Shown here: positions 43,913 through 53,989 of the stretch, piece after piece
Numbering within the stretch: position 1 is the first letter of the stretch
How the letters are laid out: the number at the start of each line of letters is the position of its first letter
Origin: Riptortus pedestris
Taxonomy: Eukaryota; Arthropoda; Insecta; Hemiptera; Alydidae
Assembly: GCA_019009955.1 (NCBI GenBank)
Contig: CM032232.1
Coordinates: 137,157,001 to 137,221,000, forward strand
DNA: 64,000 nucleotides
Direction of reading: 5' to 3'
Position numbers and translations under genes: made by a program
The notes under the pieces: model-generated
Told to the model about the DNA's origin: nothing
Databases searched by the model: none
Seen by the model: only the letters and a program-made list of their open reading frames with translations

Positions 43913-45064
43913 CTTGCAAGTCGGCATGAAGCCGCCTTCTCGAATGATATTAGCTCCAAAGGAAGTCATGCGAAAGCAGTTATTGTATTCAAGGATGTGT
44001 TGGAGAAAATGGCTGGAATCGGGATCACTTCCATCGAACAATGGTTTCAGTGGCTGTGGTGGTGTAAGTAATGGATCCAGTTTGACTTTTCCACTTGGGC
44101 AGCACAATCCAGCCGTTTCTCTTTTGAACTTTAACGCATTTCAATATCGGCATATAGTCGTCATTGGTCCAATATCTGAATTTTCATCATCACTGTAGTT
44201 CGCAGTGGGATCATATTGGAATGCCAAGCGATTGTATGATGCCAATGATCTAGGCATTTTGGACTATGGACAGAGTGGTGAATTTAACCTCAAATGCACG
44301 ATCCACATAATTTACACAGTTTAACTTACCACCTTAAAGACAAATGCCTGCTGTTGAAATTGAATAAAAATTTGCACAATACACGTGATTGATTTGATGG
44401 TTTCCAATCGAAATGTTAGGAAACGAATAACTTATTTTTTTTCACAATTTCACAGTGAACAAAATACCGGTTTGTCACATGAAATTAACTGAGCAGCTGT
44501 CAAACAATGTATCACGCACCGGCGCCATCTACTTAAAATATTGGTTTGTAGTACATGCTATGTATCAGAGATGGCTCTGCATGTGAAACATATGTTTATT
44601 AAACTGCAAAGGTTATTCAACAGATAAATAAAATAGGCAATAGACCTATAATTTAAAATTAATATTTATTGTGCAATTTTTATTGTTACTTATATTAATA
44701 CCTTTTTGCGGTATTGATTGCTTAATTATTGACAAATTTTTGTTCGTTTTGATTTAATAAATACAGGTTAAGTAAGTATGCAATATACAATGAATGATAG
44801 TATAATGAGGAATATTCCAATAACAGCTGTTACTTTTCTGTACTTTGCGTACTCAAACGATGCACAGAAAACACATGTTATTTTAACAGTATAATGAAAA
44901 AAGATTTTCCCGCTTTTCTGTTGAAATTTTTCCTGAATTTTCTTTGCTATAAACCTCACGGAGCCCGAGACCTTTCCAACGAATGCAAAACCGTGAAAAT
45001 CGGTTCGTGCGTTCTAAAGTTATAGCATCAGGAAGGAAAACCCGACTTATTTTTATATAGTAGA

Positions 45065-45132
45065 TATTTGCTTCCAGCTTAATGATTAGTTTAGAGAAAA
45101 CACATAAGCCGTCCGACGCGTATATATTGTTA

Positions 45133-45178
<46 letters not shown>

Positions 45179-45262
45179 TAGTAACCCTATGTGGAGGGAT
45201 TTTATTTTCTGCACATCCCATGCATATTTGCATTATATGTGCATTTTGTCAAAACATTTAAC

Positions 45263-45330
<68 letters not shown>
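45065..45330. repeat. T48 homopolymer and (TA)n tract
   Basis: A run of T at about 45130-45177 and (TA)n at 45266-45327. The T run (A on the minus strand) may be a retrotransposon tail, but no element body could be assigned. Confidence 0.6.
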
Positions 45331-45332
<2 letters not shown>

Positions 45333-45390
45333 TAAAATGTAAATGATAACATGAAAATTAATCTTTACAAAAAATTTAAATAAGAACAAT

Positions 45391-45421
45391 AATTGTATTC
45401 CTAATTATTAGGAATACAATT
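45391..45421. other. 14-bp perfect inverted repeat
   Basis: AATTGTATTCCTAA and its inverse TTAGGAATACAATT are separated by 3 bp. No transposon ends flank it and no transcript is evident; role unknown. Confidence 0.5.
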
Positions 45422-45492
45422 AAATAACCAATAAAAACAAAATTACATAATATTAATATTATATTATTTTTTTCCTCTCTCAGCTTAAGAAT

Positions 45493-45735
45493 TTATTTAC
45501 TTAAGAATAAATTTAGATGTTTTGAAAATAAAATATCGGGACTGATAGGCCATCCGGGAATATGAGTCTTTGACTGTCTTCGTATGTCTTGAGTCAGTCT
45601 ACATTCATAAATCAGGTGGGTGAATGTCTGTTCAGTGTAACTGTCGCATTTACAAGTATTTGAGTCAGTAAGTTTGAATCTGTATAAGTATGAGTTTGTA
45701 TTTCCGTGTTCAGTTAGTATTTGTGTTAGATAAAA
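45493..45735 (-). pseudogene. LINE reverse transcriptase C-terminus
   Basis: Minus-strand frame without a usable start reads FYLTQILTEHGNTNSYLYRF, then a knuckle CKCDSYTEQTFTHLIYEC (C-x-C-x10-H-x4-C) and ends GWPISPDILFSKHLNLF at a TAA (45493). The phrase Q.LT.HG.. YL.RF followed by a knuckle is the typical end of I/jockey/R1-group reverse transcriptases. The catalytic part is missing. It lies just beyond the Helitron 5' end. Confidence 0.75.
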
Positions 45736-45854
45736 TGTATGTTACGTTTATTACAATAATAATAAATGTTGATTATTTATTTTATTATGGATTACATGTG
45801 TTCATTATTTGACAATGGTCTACACACTTGGTAAATTAAAATTAAATTAAAGTA

Positions 45855-46069
45855 TTAATTAACGTCCACTTTTTTGTAACTAAGGCTAATTGGGACGGGT
45901 TATCTACAGGTTACCACCCTTTTCTAGCCAGGGTGGCACTCAGGATTTTATTTAATGAATTTCGTCACTAAATAAATTCCTTTGTCCTGGCGAGAATCGA
46001 ACTCGCCACTCTAGGTTTACCATGTGAGCTTAAGGCAACGCTTTAACTCACGTTGCTAACCTGAGCCCC
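45855..46069 (-). repeat. tRNA-derived SINE, best-preserved copy
   Basis: Minus strand: GGGGCTCAGGTTAGCAACGT head, then CATGGTAAACC, B box GAGTTCGATTCTCGCC, the body (TTTAGTGACGAAATTCATTA), GGTGGTAACCTGTAGATAAC and tail GTGGACGTTAATTAA. Other copies are at 51000 and 55264 (plus) and 385 (plus). The tail is followed by A/T-rich sequence. Confidence 0.85.
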
Positions 46070-46690
46070 AAATTATTCTTTAGTACTACTCATAGTATGC
46101 ACTGATGACTTCACTTCTAATAAGTACAATAACTCACGATGAAACGAACACGGCACAGCATTGAATTTCACAAAGAACACGACACTGCACTGTTCTTCAC
46201 ATAAAACACTGTACCGTACTAAAACTACTCGTAAAACGATAGATACCAACTGGCGCCCCCTAACATTACTGGTGCCATCGGTCTTAATGGGTCGTTTCCT
46301 TTCATCTACTTCGTACTTTCTTAATACGTGATTAACTCTGTGTACTTCTTCATGAACGTAGTTTTAGGAACAATATAATTTAGTTTTTGGCTCAAAGGGT
46401 ATTTGCTTTTGCCATATTTGAATACATTTAATGATATGTTTATTTAGCTCATTGTTAACGCTGGTGCAGATCCTTCAAGTGCTTGGGTAGGTGTCGTCGT
46501 CTCTCATTTTGCTCTCTACTTCTCACTTTGTAATAACACAATAACAATCACTCACATCAGTCATTTAATGAGGACACTTTATTTTTCATAAATTTCCTTC
46601 AAAGAACTAGGTTTTCAAAAACGTTTCGGGTATTTTTCCTTTTGCCTCCGCCAGTTATTTTTTTTTATTGATGAAAAGTATTGTACATTA
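46070..46690. other. Unassigned spacer
   Basis: About 620 bp with no recognised gene. CTGGCGCCCCCTAAC at about 46250 resembles a tRNA primer-binding site of LTR elements, but no LTR was found around it. Confidence 0.35.
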
Positions 46691-46795
46691 CTCGTACAGA
46701 AAGTGACTTTACGATGCTCGATCGAATTAACAGGCTCGGCTTCGCCTCGCCAGTCAAACATGATCTCGCAACGTAAAGTGCCACTTTCGGCCCTA
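46691..46795. repeat. Imperfect fold-back, about 100 bp
   Basis: Arms CAGAAAGTGACTTTACGATG and CGCAACGTAAAGTGCCACTT, with a central GGCTCGGCTTCGCCTCGCC. The layout (GAAAGT outer, GC-rich CGAAGC-type centre) parallels the hairpins at 19792 and 56499, though sequence identity is low. Confidence 0.6.
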
Positions 46796-47183
46796 GTAAC
46801 GTAATATACTATTACTATATATTGTTTTAAACATAACCTACTTGTAGAAAGATCTTGATATTGTCACGGTTTTGTTTAAATTTCATAAACAACTACAAGA
46901 CGAAAATTATACCATTTTGTTATTACAATAAAATGCATTTTTTATGTTTACAAATAACTTATTTGTACTAGCTTAAAAACTCTGTACCTTTTAACCACAA
47001 ACACGTTTACTAAGCTCCTCATAGAACCTTTAACTTTGTAATAATACTTATCTTTCAAACATATGATCTACAAAACATATGAACCACAAATATGTGATTT
47101 GCAACTTGTGCCTCCTTAGATGATCCCCTTCTTCTGCCCATACCTTCCTTCTCCTCAGTTTCTTCATGAGCCTTCCTTCTATA
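46796..47183. other. Unassigned A+T-rich spacer
   Basis: Nothing recognised. Confidence 0.3.
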
Positions 47184-47391
47184 CTGCTCAAAAATGAATA
47201 GGGATATTGGTTATTTTTTCATATCCTATTAATTTTAATTAAATCGATCTTAATTAAATTTCTTTTTTATAGGGGAAAAAAAGACAATAATTTCTAATAA
47301 ATATTAATGATATTTATAATAAGAAAAAAAAAATATGCTAGGCCCCATACATATCACAAAACAGCCAATATCCCTATTCATTTTTGAGCAG
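47184..47391. mobile_element. Tc1/mariner-type MITE, 208 bp
   Basis: Perfect 27-bp terminal inverted repeats beginning CTGCTCAAAAATGAATAGGG. Left flank TA; right flank TT, so the expected TA duplication has one change. A+T-rich interior without coding capacity. Confidence 0.85.
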
Positions 47392-47469
47392 TTTACTTCA
47401 ACCAGCGAAGTGTTCTGTCCGAGTATCTTCTGGATCACCCCAGGCTTCCAGAACGCCTTCCCTCGTTTG

Positions 47470-47840
47470 TTAGTCTTGCGCATAGACTAAATTATTCGGC
47501 CTGAATTTTTTTACTACATTTGGTCTTCTTTCTTCCACCGATTTCCTCCTGTTCTCATACATATTTTTGTATGCTTCTTTTTGTTCCGGACATAGAAAAT
47601 CCATCTGATATCTCAGTATCAGAGTGTCCTCCACATAAATGTATACCCGATATTTGAATATAAAATTATTCAAATTTGTATCTAAAAATATATCCGACTT
47701 ATCTGAACTCATCTTTTTCAAACTACTTTTCATTGTCCCTACATATTTTCGACATGTCCGTTCGATTGCGGATGATAAGCTGGAGTGGTCAGATGTTTGA
47801 TTCCAAAATGTCTTCAAAACTGTTTACACTCACTAGATGT
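47470..47840 (-). pseudogene. Ty3/gypsy integrase, core end and C-terminus
   Basis: Minus strand: TSSECKQF, a stop, RHFGIKHLTTPAYHPQSNGH then VEN, which is the integrase core around its third catalytic residue (E of the HVEN/AER position). After a frameshift the frame reads KYVGTMKSSLKKMSSDKSDI, FLDTNLNNFIFKYR, and ends RRPNVVKKFRPNNLVYAQD, the usual linker before the C-terminal domain. Several disruptions make it inactive. In intact elements this enzyme inserts retrotransposon cDNA into the chromosome. Confidence 0.8.
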
Positions 47841-48254
47841 GAACTAAGTAAGTAAGTTATCGGTCTTGGGTATGTCAAAATCCACGTCTGAATAGGGCTA
47901 ATAATAACCGCTGAAGTTGTTGAGTTTAGTTTTACAATCTCCACCCAAACTCAATGGGCACCAACAACTAACAAAAAAGTGCTCCTCAAAAAAGTTCCCG
48001 CTAGGTCTAGATGTGCCCGAGACCATACTTTTGTAGTCTCTGCTGCAATCAACCCACCCGATATCACCAGCTTCCGGGTAACCCACCCTTAGTGTTCCAT
48101 TACACCCCATTCATAATTAACACCTCTCTTATAATGGAACTATAGTTCAGCAAAAAGGGAACTACCATTTCTTACCCCCGGTAGGCCACACTACCTTAAT
48201 ACCATCAGTATTGTGAAGCTGGATCTCAGATAAAATAAAAATAAACTGCTAAAA
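47841..48254. other. Region between gypsy integrase fragments
   Basis: Should hold the first part of the integrase core, but I cannot read it. A minus-strand 70-codon frame (47898-48110) is not recognised. An insertion or heavy decay is possible. Confidence 0.3.
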
Positions 48255-48365
48255 TATTTCCTCAGTGGCTCTTTTGCCCGCATACCGATTACAGACAGAA
48301 AAGGACATCAAAACCCTTTCGATGTCCTTGTCCAATCCTGGCCACCACCTCTTTTTGGATAAACG
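48255..48365 (-). pseudogene. Ty3/gypsy integrase zinc-binding (H2C2) region fragment
   Basis: Minus strand RWWPGLDKDIERVLMSFSVC and NRYAGKRATEEIF: the WWPG-DKDIE phrase followed by C-x2-C-like spacing (one C replaced by S here) is typical of the N-terminal zinc-binding domain of Ty3/gypsy integrases. It lies upstream of, and in the same orientation as, the core fragment at 47470-47840. Confidence 0.75.
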
Positions 48366-48561
48366 AGAGAACTACTGAATACATCGTCGTGTAGGTTACT
48401 GGTTTATTAATGGGCATTGTTCTTGATCAATTTTATATTCAAGACTGAATATATTTCGAAATACATTTTATTCTAACTCAAATATGATGCAAGGTATTTG
48501 TACTTTAGTGTTTTCAGCCTTTAGTAACGTCCCCCCACCCACAAACCTTTTATTCATTGTT

Positions 48562-49061
48562 TTAGCAGATTTCCCTTAAGAAAATCAGCTATTGAGGTCA
48601 TACTCATGACGCGAGTTTTGAAAAATTTCTTCAAATGTCCATCGATCCTACCCAGGAGATGACGAAAATGAGGTCCGTTCAAAATTATATATATATATTT
48701 GTCTGTTAGCGCTCTAGCGGTCGCAATTTTCGTTTGATCGTTACCAAACTCGATATTTAAACATTTTATGTAAAAATAAAGATCAAGTTCGTTAATGGCT
48801 GAAATCAGACCAGTGGAAGGGGGGGGGGTTTAGAGGGGAGGATTTTCGAAAATTCGAAATTTCTCCATTACTATACGTCGGATCGAAAAATTATATAGAA
48901 TCAATCTTATTGCAAATTAAATTTACTATAAATAGTGTTATATACGTTTATTCTGTATCTTGAATATTAACCGAGATATTTGCGTTTTTCTGTTTTCTGC
49001 TTCTGATCGGCTAGTCGTGAGTTTCCGTCAAGAGCTAGTTCGGGCCATTCCAGTAACTTTT
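48562..49061 (+). mobile_element. TTAGCAG-family element, 3'-truncated
   Basis: Starts TTAGCAGATTTCCCTTAAG; (TA)n is very short (48685-48699). It passes the G-rich block and GATATTTGCG.. and enters a short module (CGTCAAGAGCTAGTTCGGGC) before being cut by the next copy in its T run. Confidence 0.85.
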
Positions 49062-49198
49062 TTAGCAGATTTCCCTTAAGGGAAATCAGCTATTGAGGTC
49101 GTACTCATGACGCGAGTTTTGAAAAATTTCCTCAAATGTCCATCGATCCTACCCAGGAGATGACGAAAATGAGGTCCGTTCAAAATTATATATATATA

Positions 49199-49263
<65 letters not shown>

Positions 49264-49747
49264 CTGTTAACGCTCTAGCGGTCGTAATTTTTGTTTAATC
49301 GTTACCAAACTTCATATTTAAGCGTTTTACGTAAAAAGAGAGATCAAGTTCGTTAATGGCTGAAATCGGACCAGTGGGAGGGGGGGTTTAGAGGGGGGGA
49401 TTTTTGAAAATTCAAAATATCTCCGTTACTATACGTCGGATCGAACAATATTATAGAATCAATCTTATTGCAAATTAAATTTACTATAAATATTGTTATA
49501 TACATTTATTCTCTATCTTGAATATTAACTGAGATATTTGCATTTGTATTCTGCATGTGCTCGGCAGCAGTGGCTATGTTCGGACTTTCCGTCGTGAGCT
49601 CTGGCGGCCGTTTTTGTAATTATTCGTCCCTCTCGTGAATAGGTTTAGAGGTTACTTACTACTACAGCTGTTATTAGGCAGATTTCTCTATTGTAAAACT
49701 TCACGTGGGAAATCTGCTTAGTTTACGCAGCCCCTGCGTGACGGACT
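49062..49747 (+). mobile_element. TTAGCAG-family element, full-length, GAGCTC-module type
   Basis: Intact start and end; (TA)n at about 49183-49259 with one TC interruption; GAGCTCTGGCGG module. Confidence 0.92.
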
Positions 49748-50017
49748 TTTTTTTTTTTCTTTTTCTCCTCATAGTAACCCTGTGAGGAGTTATTCATTCG
49801 AATACATGTTCCATTGCCACATGGCATATTACATGTATTATTATGTTTAAATACATCATTATTTTACAATAAATATTTGTTTATCATCTGTCATTCAAAT
49901 ATTCAAGAAATAAAATGAAATAAAAAAAAAAAATAAATAAAATAAAATACAATATTAGGATAAGTATGGTAATTACAAACAGAATTAAAAAATGTAGTTC
50001 CAGTATATAATTCCATT
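49748..50017. other. Unassigned A+T-rich spacer
   Basis: A T run with C interruptions at 49746-49766, and an A-rich stretch at 49907-49950. AGTAACCCTGTGAGGAG at 49771 weakly resembles the sequence after the T48 run at 45180, perhaps a common retroelement end. Confidence 0.3.
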
Positions 50018-50523
50018 AGGGGGGGTTTAGAGGGGGAGAATTCGGAAAATTCTTAATATCTCCGTTTTTATGCGTCGGATCGAAAAATTTAATGTTCTAT
50101 AAATGTTGTTATGTACATTTTTTTCATGTTGAGTATTAACTGAGCATTTTTTAGTTTTCGGTCTTCAGTAAAGCCCCACTCCTACTCATCTCATATTAAC
50201 ATTATTCTATTATGATATTAAACACTTTATTTGAAGCTTAAATACCGAATATTGTTCTCTTGGAACTTTTGAGATAAATGCAAAAACATGACGCACGTGG
50301 GAAATCTGCTTAGTTAACGCAGCCCCTGCGTGTCGGACTTTTTGTTACATATATGTATTTGTTCACTAATATTTTCATGTCAGATATAATTTGCAAGTCG
50401 TTTTATATGGGCTTCTTATTAAGAAAGAAATAGAGAACGGAGTGAGTGAAAACGTCTTGAGAGTGATTTTACTAAATTTAGGAAATCTGCTTAGTTTACG
50501 CTCACCTGCTCCACGGACTTTTT
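50018..50523 (+). mobile_element. TTAGCAG-family 3' half plus a solitary end
   Basis: 50018-50341: G-rich block, body and long module, ending GCAGCCCCTGCGTGTCGGACTT. 50477-50523: a second diverged end (GGAAATCTGCTTAGTTTACG, then CTCCACGGACTT) in the same sense. Confidence 0.75.
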
Positions 50524-50999
50524 GCATCAATTGATCACAGATAATAGTCCTGGCACAAAAAAAAACAAAACAAAAAAAAACCAAACTTTGTTCAGAGTTT
50601 TAAAGGAAAGTTAAAGACGGACTCCATACATCGGCCTATAGTCCCATTGCTCCAATATCCTGGTTGGCTGTAAAAGATAAATGCAATGATCCCGGAGGAT
50701 GCTTCCCTCATCCTTGTCCAATTCCAGGATATACAGGATGCCCAATCCTATTCCCTCCTATCTCCCCAGCCAGGATGAAATGTCTCTACAGTCGATAAAA
50801 CACAATTCCCATTACCACTTGCACAATTCACCATTATTTATATACACAAGTCGATTCTGCAACCTATTTATGTTACCAATTATATTTTTTGCTATATAAC
50901 CATTTTATTGTGATGACTTCCTTGATAAGACTATTACATGTTCGTATCAGACTATTCAATTCATATTGATTTTATTAATTGTCTTTATTTCTCTCTCTT
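50524..50999. other. Unassigned spacer
   Basis: No recognised gene or repeat. Confidence 0.3.
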
Positions 51000-51215
51000 G
51001 TTGATCAGTTAACGCGTTGACCTTAATCTCGCATGGTAAACCTGGAGTGGCGAGTTCGATTCTCGCCTGGGCAAAGGAATTTATTTATTGACGGAATTCA
51101 TTAAATAAAATCCTCAGTCCCACCCTGTCTAGAAATGGGTGGTAACCAGCAGATAACCCATCCTAATGAGCCTTAGTTGCAAAAATTGGACGTTAATAAA
51201 TAATTTTCTTTTAAA
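51000..51215 (+). repeat. tRNA-derived SINE
   Basis: CAGTTAACGCGTTGACCTTA, CATGGTAAACC, B box GAGTTCGATTCTCGCC, body and tail (GGACGTTAATAAATAA). Same family as 45855-46069; its tail and 3' flank have been tandemly amplified downstream. Confidence 0.85.
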
Positions 51216-51224
51216 CTATGAACG

Positions 51225-52039
51225 TTTTTTTTTATATATGTAATGGCCTTGGAATTGGAAATATAAATGATTCTTTCTCATTTTTTAATAAATATTTTAT
51301 GTGACTTAGAATGCTGGAAAATCAGAAGCATTCCCCAGAATTATTTATTAGAAATTATTTTTTGGTCTCGGAATGGAGAATTTTTCTTCTGATTAATGAA
51401 TGACCACAAAATTGTTTCTAGACTGTAGATTGTTTTGTCTCATTAGATGATAATTGGTTATATTATCATAATGACATAAGTGTGGTGACTTGTAGATAAC
51501 CCGTCCCAAGTAGCCTTAGTTGCAAAAAGTAGACGTTAATAAATAATTTTCTTTTAAACTATGAACGTTTTTTTACATATGTTATGGCCTTAGAATTGGA
51601 AATATAAATGATTCTTTCTCATGTTTTAATAAATATTTTATGTGACTTATAATGCTGGAAAATCAGAAGCATTCCCCAGAATTATTTATCAGAAATTATT
51701 TTTTGGTCTCGGAATGGAGAATTTTTCTTCTGATTAATGAATGACCACAAAATTGTTTCTAGACTGTAGATTGTTTTGTCTCATTAGATGATAATTGGTT
51801 ATATTATCATAATGACATAAGTGTGGTGACTTGTAGATAGATAACCCGTCCCAATTAGTCTCAGTTGCAAAAAGTAGACGTTAATAAATAATTTTCTTTT
51901 AAACTATGAACGTTTTTAGCAGATTTCCCTTAAGGGAAATCAGCTATTGAGGTTGTACTCATGACGGAATTTTCGAAATTTTTCTTCAAATGTCCATCGA
52001 TCCTACCCAGGAGATGACGAAAATGAGGTGCGTTCAAAA

Positions 52040-52114
<75 letters not shown>

Positions 52115-52985
52115 TGTTACCGCTCTAGCGGTCGCAATTTTTGTTTGATCGTTACCAAACTCGATATTTAGTCGTTTTATGTAAAAAGAAAGATCAAGTT
52201 TGTTAACGGCTCAAATCGGACCAGTGGGAGGGGGGGTTTAGAGGGGAGGATTTTCGAAAATTCGAAATATCTCCGTTACTATACGTCGGACCGAAAAATT
52301 GTACAAAATCAATCTTATTGCAAATTAAATTTACTATAAATATTGTTATATACATTTTTTCTCTATCTTGAATATTAACCGAGATATTTTCATTTGTATT
52401 CAGCGTGTGGTCACCAGTAGGCTATGTTCGGACTTTCCGCCGAGAGCTCTGATGGCCGTTTCCATAACTCTTCGTCCCTCGTGAATAGGTTTAGAGGTTA
52501 GGTTAACTGTTTTTTTGGGGCTAGAAACTACTGGGTTATTACGTCCTAAATAATGTTTTAGGTTTAGAGGTTTCTTACTACTACAGTTGTTATTAGGCAG
52601 ATTTCTCTACTGTAAAACTTCACGTGGGAAATCTGCTTAGTTTACGCAGCTCCTGCGTGACGGACTTATTTTATATATGTAATGGTCTTGGAATTGGAAA
52701 TATAAATGATTCTTTCTCATTTTTTAATAAATATTTCATGTGACTTAGAATGCTGGAAAATCAGAAGCATTCCCCAGAATTATTTATTAGAAATTATTTT
52801 TTGGTCTCGGAATGGAGAATTTTTCTTCTGATTAATGAATGACCACAAAAGTGTTTCAAGATCTTCTCTTATTAGATGATAATTAATTATATTATTATAA
52901 TGACATAAGGGTGGCGACCTGTAAATAACTCGTCCCAATTAGTCTTAGTTGCAAAAAGTAGACGTTAATAAATCATTTATTTTTA
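51225..52985 (+). repeat. Tandem array of a 343-345-bp unit including a SINE tail
   Basis: Three units: 51225-51567, 51568-51912, and a third whose T run is split by a TTAGCAG copy (remainder 52668-52985). Each unit starts with a T run, has ATGGCCTTGGAATTGGAAAT, GGAAAATCAGAAGCATTCCC and GGTCTCGGAATGGAGAATTT, and ends in the SINE tail (ATAACCCGTCCCAA..AGTAGACGTTAATAAATAA). The boundary phrase AACTATGAACG occurs at 51214, 51557 and 51902. Confidence 0.88.
51916..52667 (+). mobile_element. TTAGCAG-family element, full-length reference copy
   Basis: A good model of the family, 752 bp. Order: TTAGCAG; perfect palindrome GATTTCCCTTAAGGGAAATC; ~110-bp block; (TA)n at about 52043-52110; dyad ACCGCTCTAGCGGT; body; G-rich block GGGAGGGGGGGTTTAGAGGG; GATATTTTCATTT; variable GAGCTC module; GGGAAATCTGCT (inverse of the first 12 bp of the AGCAG end); hairpin ACGCAGCTCCTGCGT; GACGGACTT. 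It sits in the T run of the third tandem unit, whose uninterrupted form is visible at 51225 and 51568. No protein is encoded. Confidence 0.95.
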
Positions 52986-53395
52986 TTTTATTTCTCTCTC
53001 ACCACTACTACTTTTAAAAAGATTACTTTCTTAAAAAGATTTTATGAAGGTCGTAAAAATGAATGATTTCGTTGCCGAATAAGGTGAACCTAAATCTTCA
53101 ATTTGTTCGAAATGAAGATCATTTGTAAACACTTAAACACATTTCAAAAATATTTACTCTATGCTTCTTCATTTTAACTAGTAACAGCACAATTACTTTT
53201 TACGTCGCACGGACTTTAACGTCTGCCGGAAAATCATAGTGCTCTCACCTTTTTCACATGTTTTGAATCGCATAAATAACGCAAGACCAAAATTTAGAAT
53301 AAATTATGCAGATCAGGATACATGCTACGTCGATAATATTAAAAATATGTGTTCCGAATTCTTTAACTATTTCGACAATTATCCGAGATATTGAT
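52986..53395. other. Unassigned spacer
   Basis: Nothing recognised. Confidence 0.3.
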
Positions 53396-53929
53396 ATATC
53401 GTTAGTTTACGTCGGATCGAAATATTGTATAAAACCAACCTTATTTCAAAAAAGTCCGTCACGCAGGGGTTGCGTAAACTAAGCAGATTTCCCACGTGAA
53501 GTTTTACAATAGAGAAATCTGCCCAATAACAAGTGTAGTAAGTGGTAAGGGATCACTAAACTTATACACGAGGAACGAATAGTTACGAAAACGGACGCCA
53601 GAGCTCTCTTCGGAAAGTACCAAACAGCTCACTCCTGCCGACCAATGCAGAATGCAAATACAAATATCTCGGTTAATATTCAAGATACAGAATAAAGGTA
53701 TAGAACAATATTTATAGTAAATGTAATTTGCAATAAGATTGATTCTATAAAATTGTTCAATCCGATGCATAATAACGGAGATATTTCGAATTTTCAGAAA
53801 ATCCCCACTCTAAACCCCCCTCAGACTTGTCCGATTTCAGCCATTAACGAACATGATCATCCTTTTTACATAAAACGATTAAGTTTGGTAACGATCAATC
53901 AAAAATTGCGACCGCTAGAGCGTTAACAG

Positions 53930-53989
<60 letters not shown>

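Larger units (their letters stand above)
41181..44257 (-). pseudogene. Helitron RepHel-like protein, nuclease region deleted
   Basis: Minus strand, in order: start MPRSLASYNRLAFQYDP (44257); the Helitron N-terminal region (MTSFGANIIREGGFMPTCK; IYHLHGSMVP; DALQYPIIYWQGQDGYD; LSAMNYYAYRMMIR); then, after ENVILKCR, a direct jump at about 43099 to MYTVHPRNDECFYLRLLLVN, which belongs to the start of the helicase part. The HUH endonuclease with its two histidines and catalytic tyrosines, normally between these blocks, is absent. The Pif1-like SF1 helicase is complete in sequence: Walker A DAPGGTGKT, LIVWDECTM (motif II), LLAGDFRQKLPV (III), and C-terminal FAMTINKSQGQSLS and LYVACSRV. Defects: TGA 44141-44143 (C expected), TAG 42727-42729 (Y expected), TGA 42409-42411 (R expected, CGA to TGA), and a one-base frameshift in an A run at 41508-41512. 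Two introns are inferred (43768-43912 and 43194-43265). Intact RepHel proteins nick and unwind DNA for rolling-circle transposition. Confidence 0.92.
40919..45064 (-). mobile_element. Helitron, structurally complete ends, coding region disabled
   Basis: On the minus strand it starts A^TCTACTATATAAAAATAAG at 45064 and ends in GGGTTTGCTAG^T at 40919, i.e. the canonical TC..CTRR termini with host A and T and no target duplication. A hairpin (GGCGAA-ACGGAG-TTCGCC, plus 40930-40947) precedes the 3' end by about 10 bp, as Helitrons require for termination. The 4146-bp element contains one RepHel-like gene with introns, but the Rep nuclease part is deleted. Confidence 0.93.

Noticed and set aside
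45391..45421. Transcription terminator
   Set aside because: A perfect hairpin exists, but this is eukaryotic DNA without an adjacent gene or T-tract of the right kind; reported only as an inverted repeat.
45990..46070. tRNA gene
   Set aside because: B box and A-box-like sequence are present but there is no cloverleaf with acceptor stem; the repeated body and tail identify a SINE.
47898..48110. Possible copia-type RNase H (phrases like GYPEAGDIG and YKSMVSGT)
   Set aside because: The resemblance to the copia GY-DAD-DRKSTSGT block is too weak, and the flanking material is Ty3/gypsy integrase. Left unassigned.
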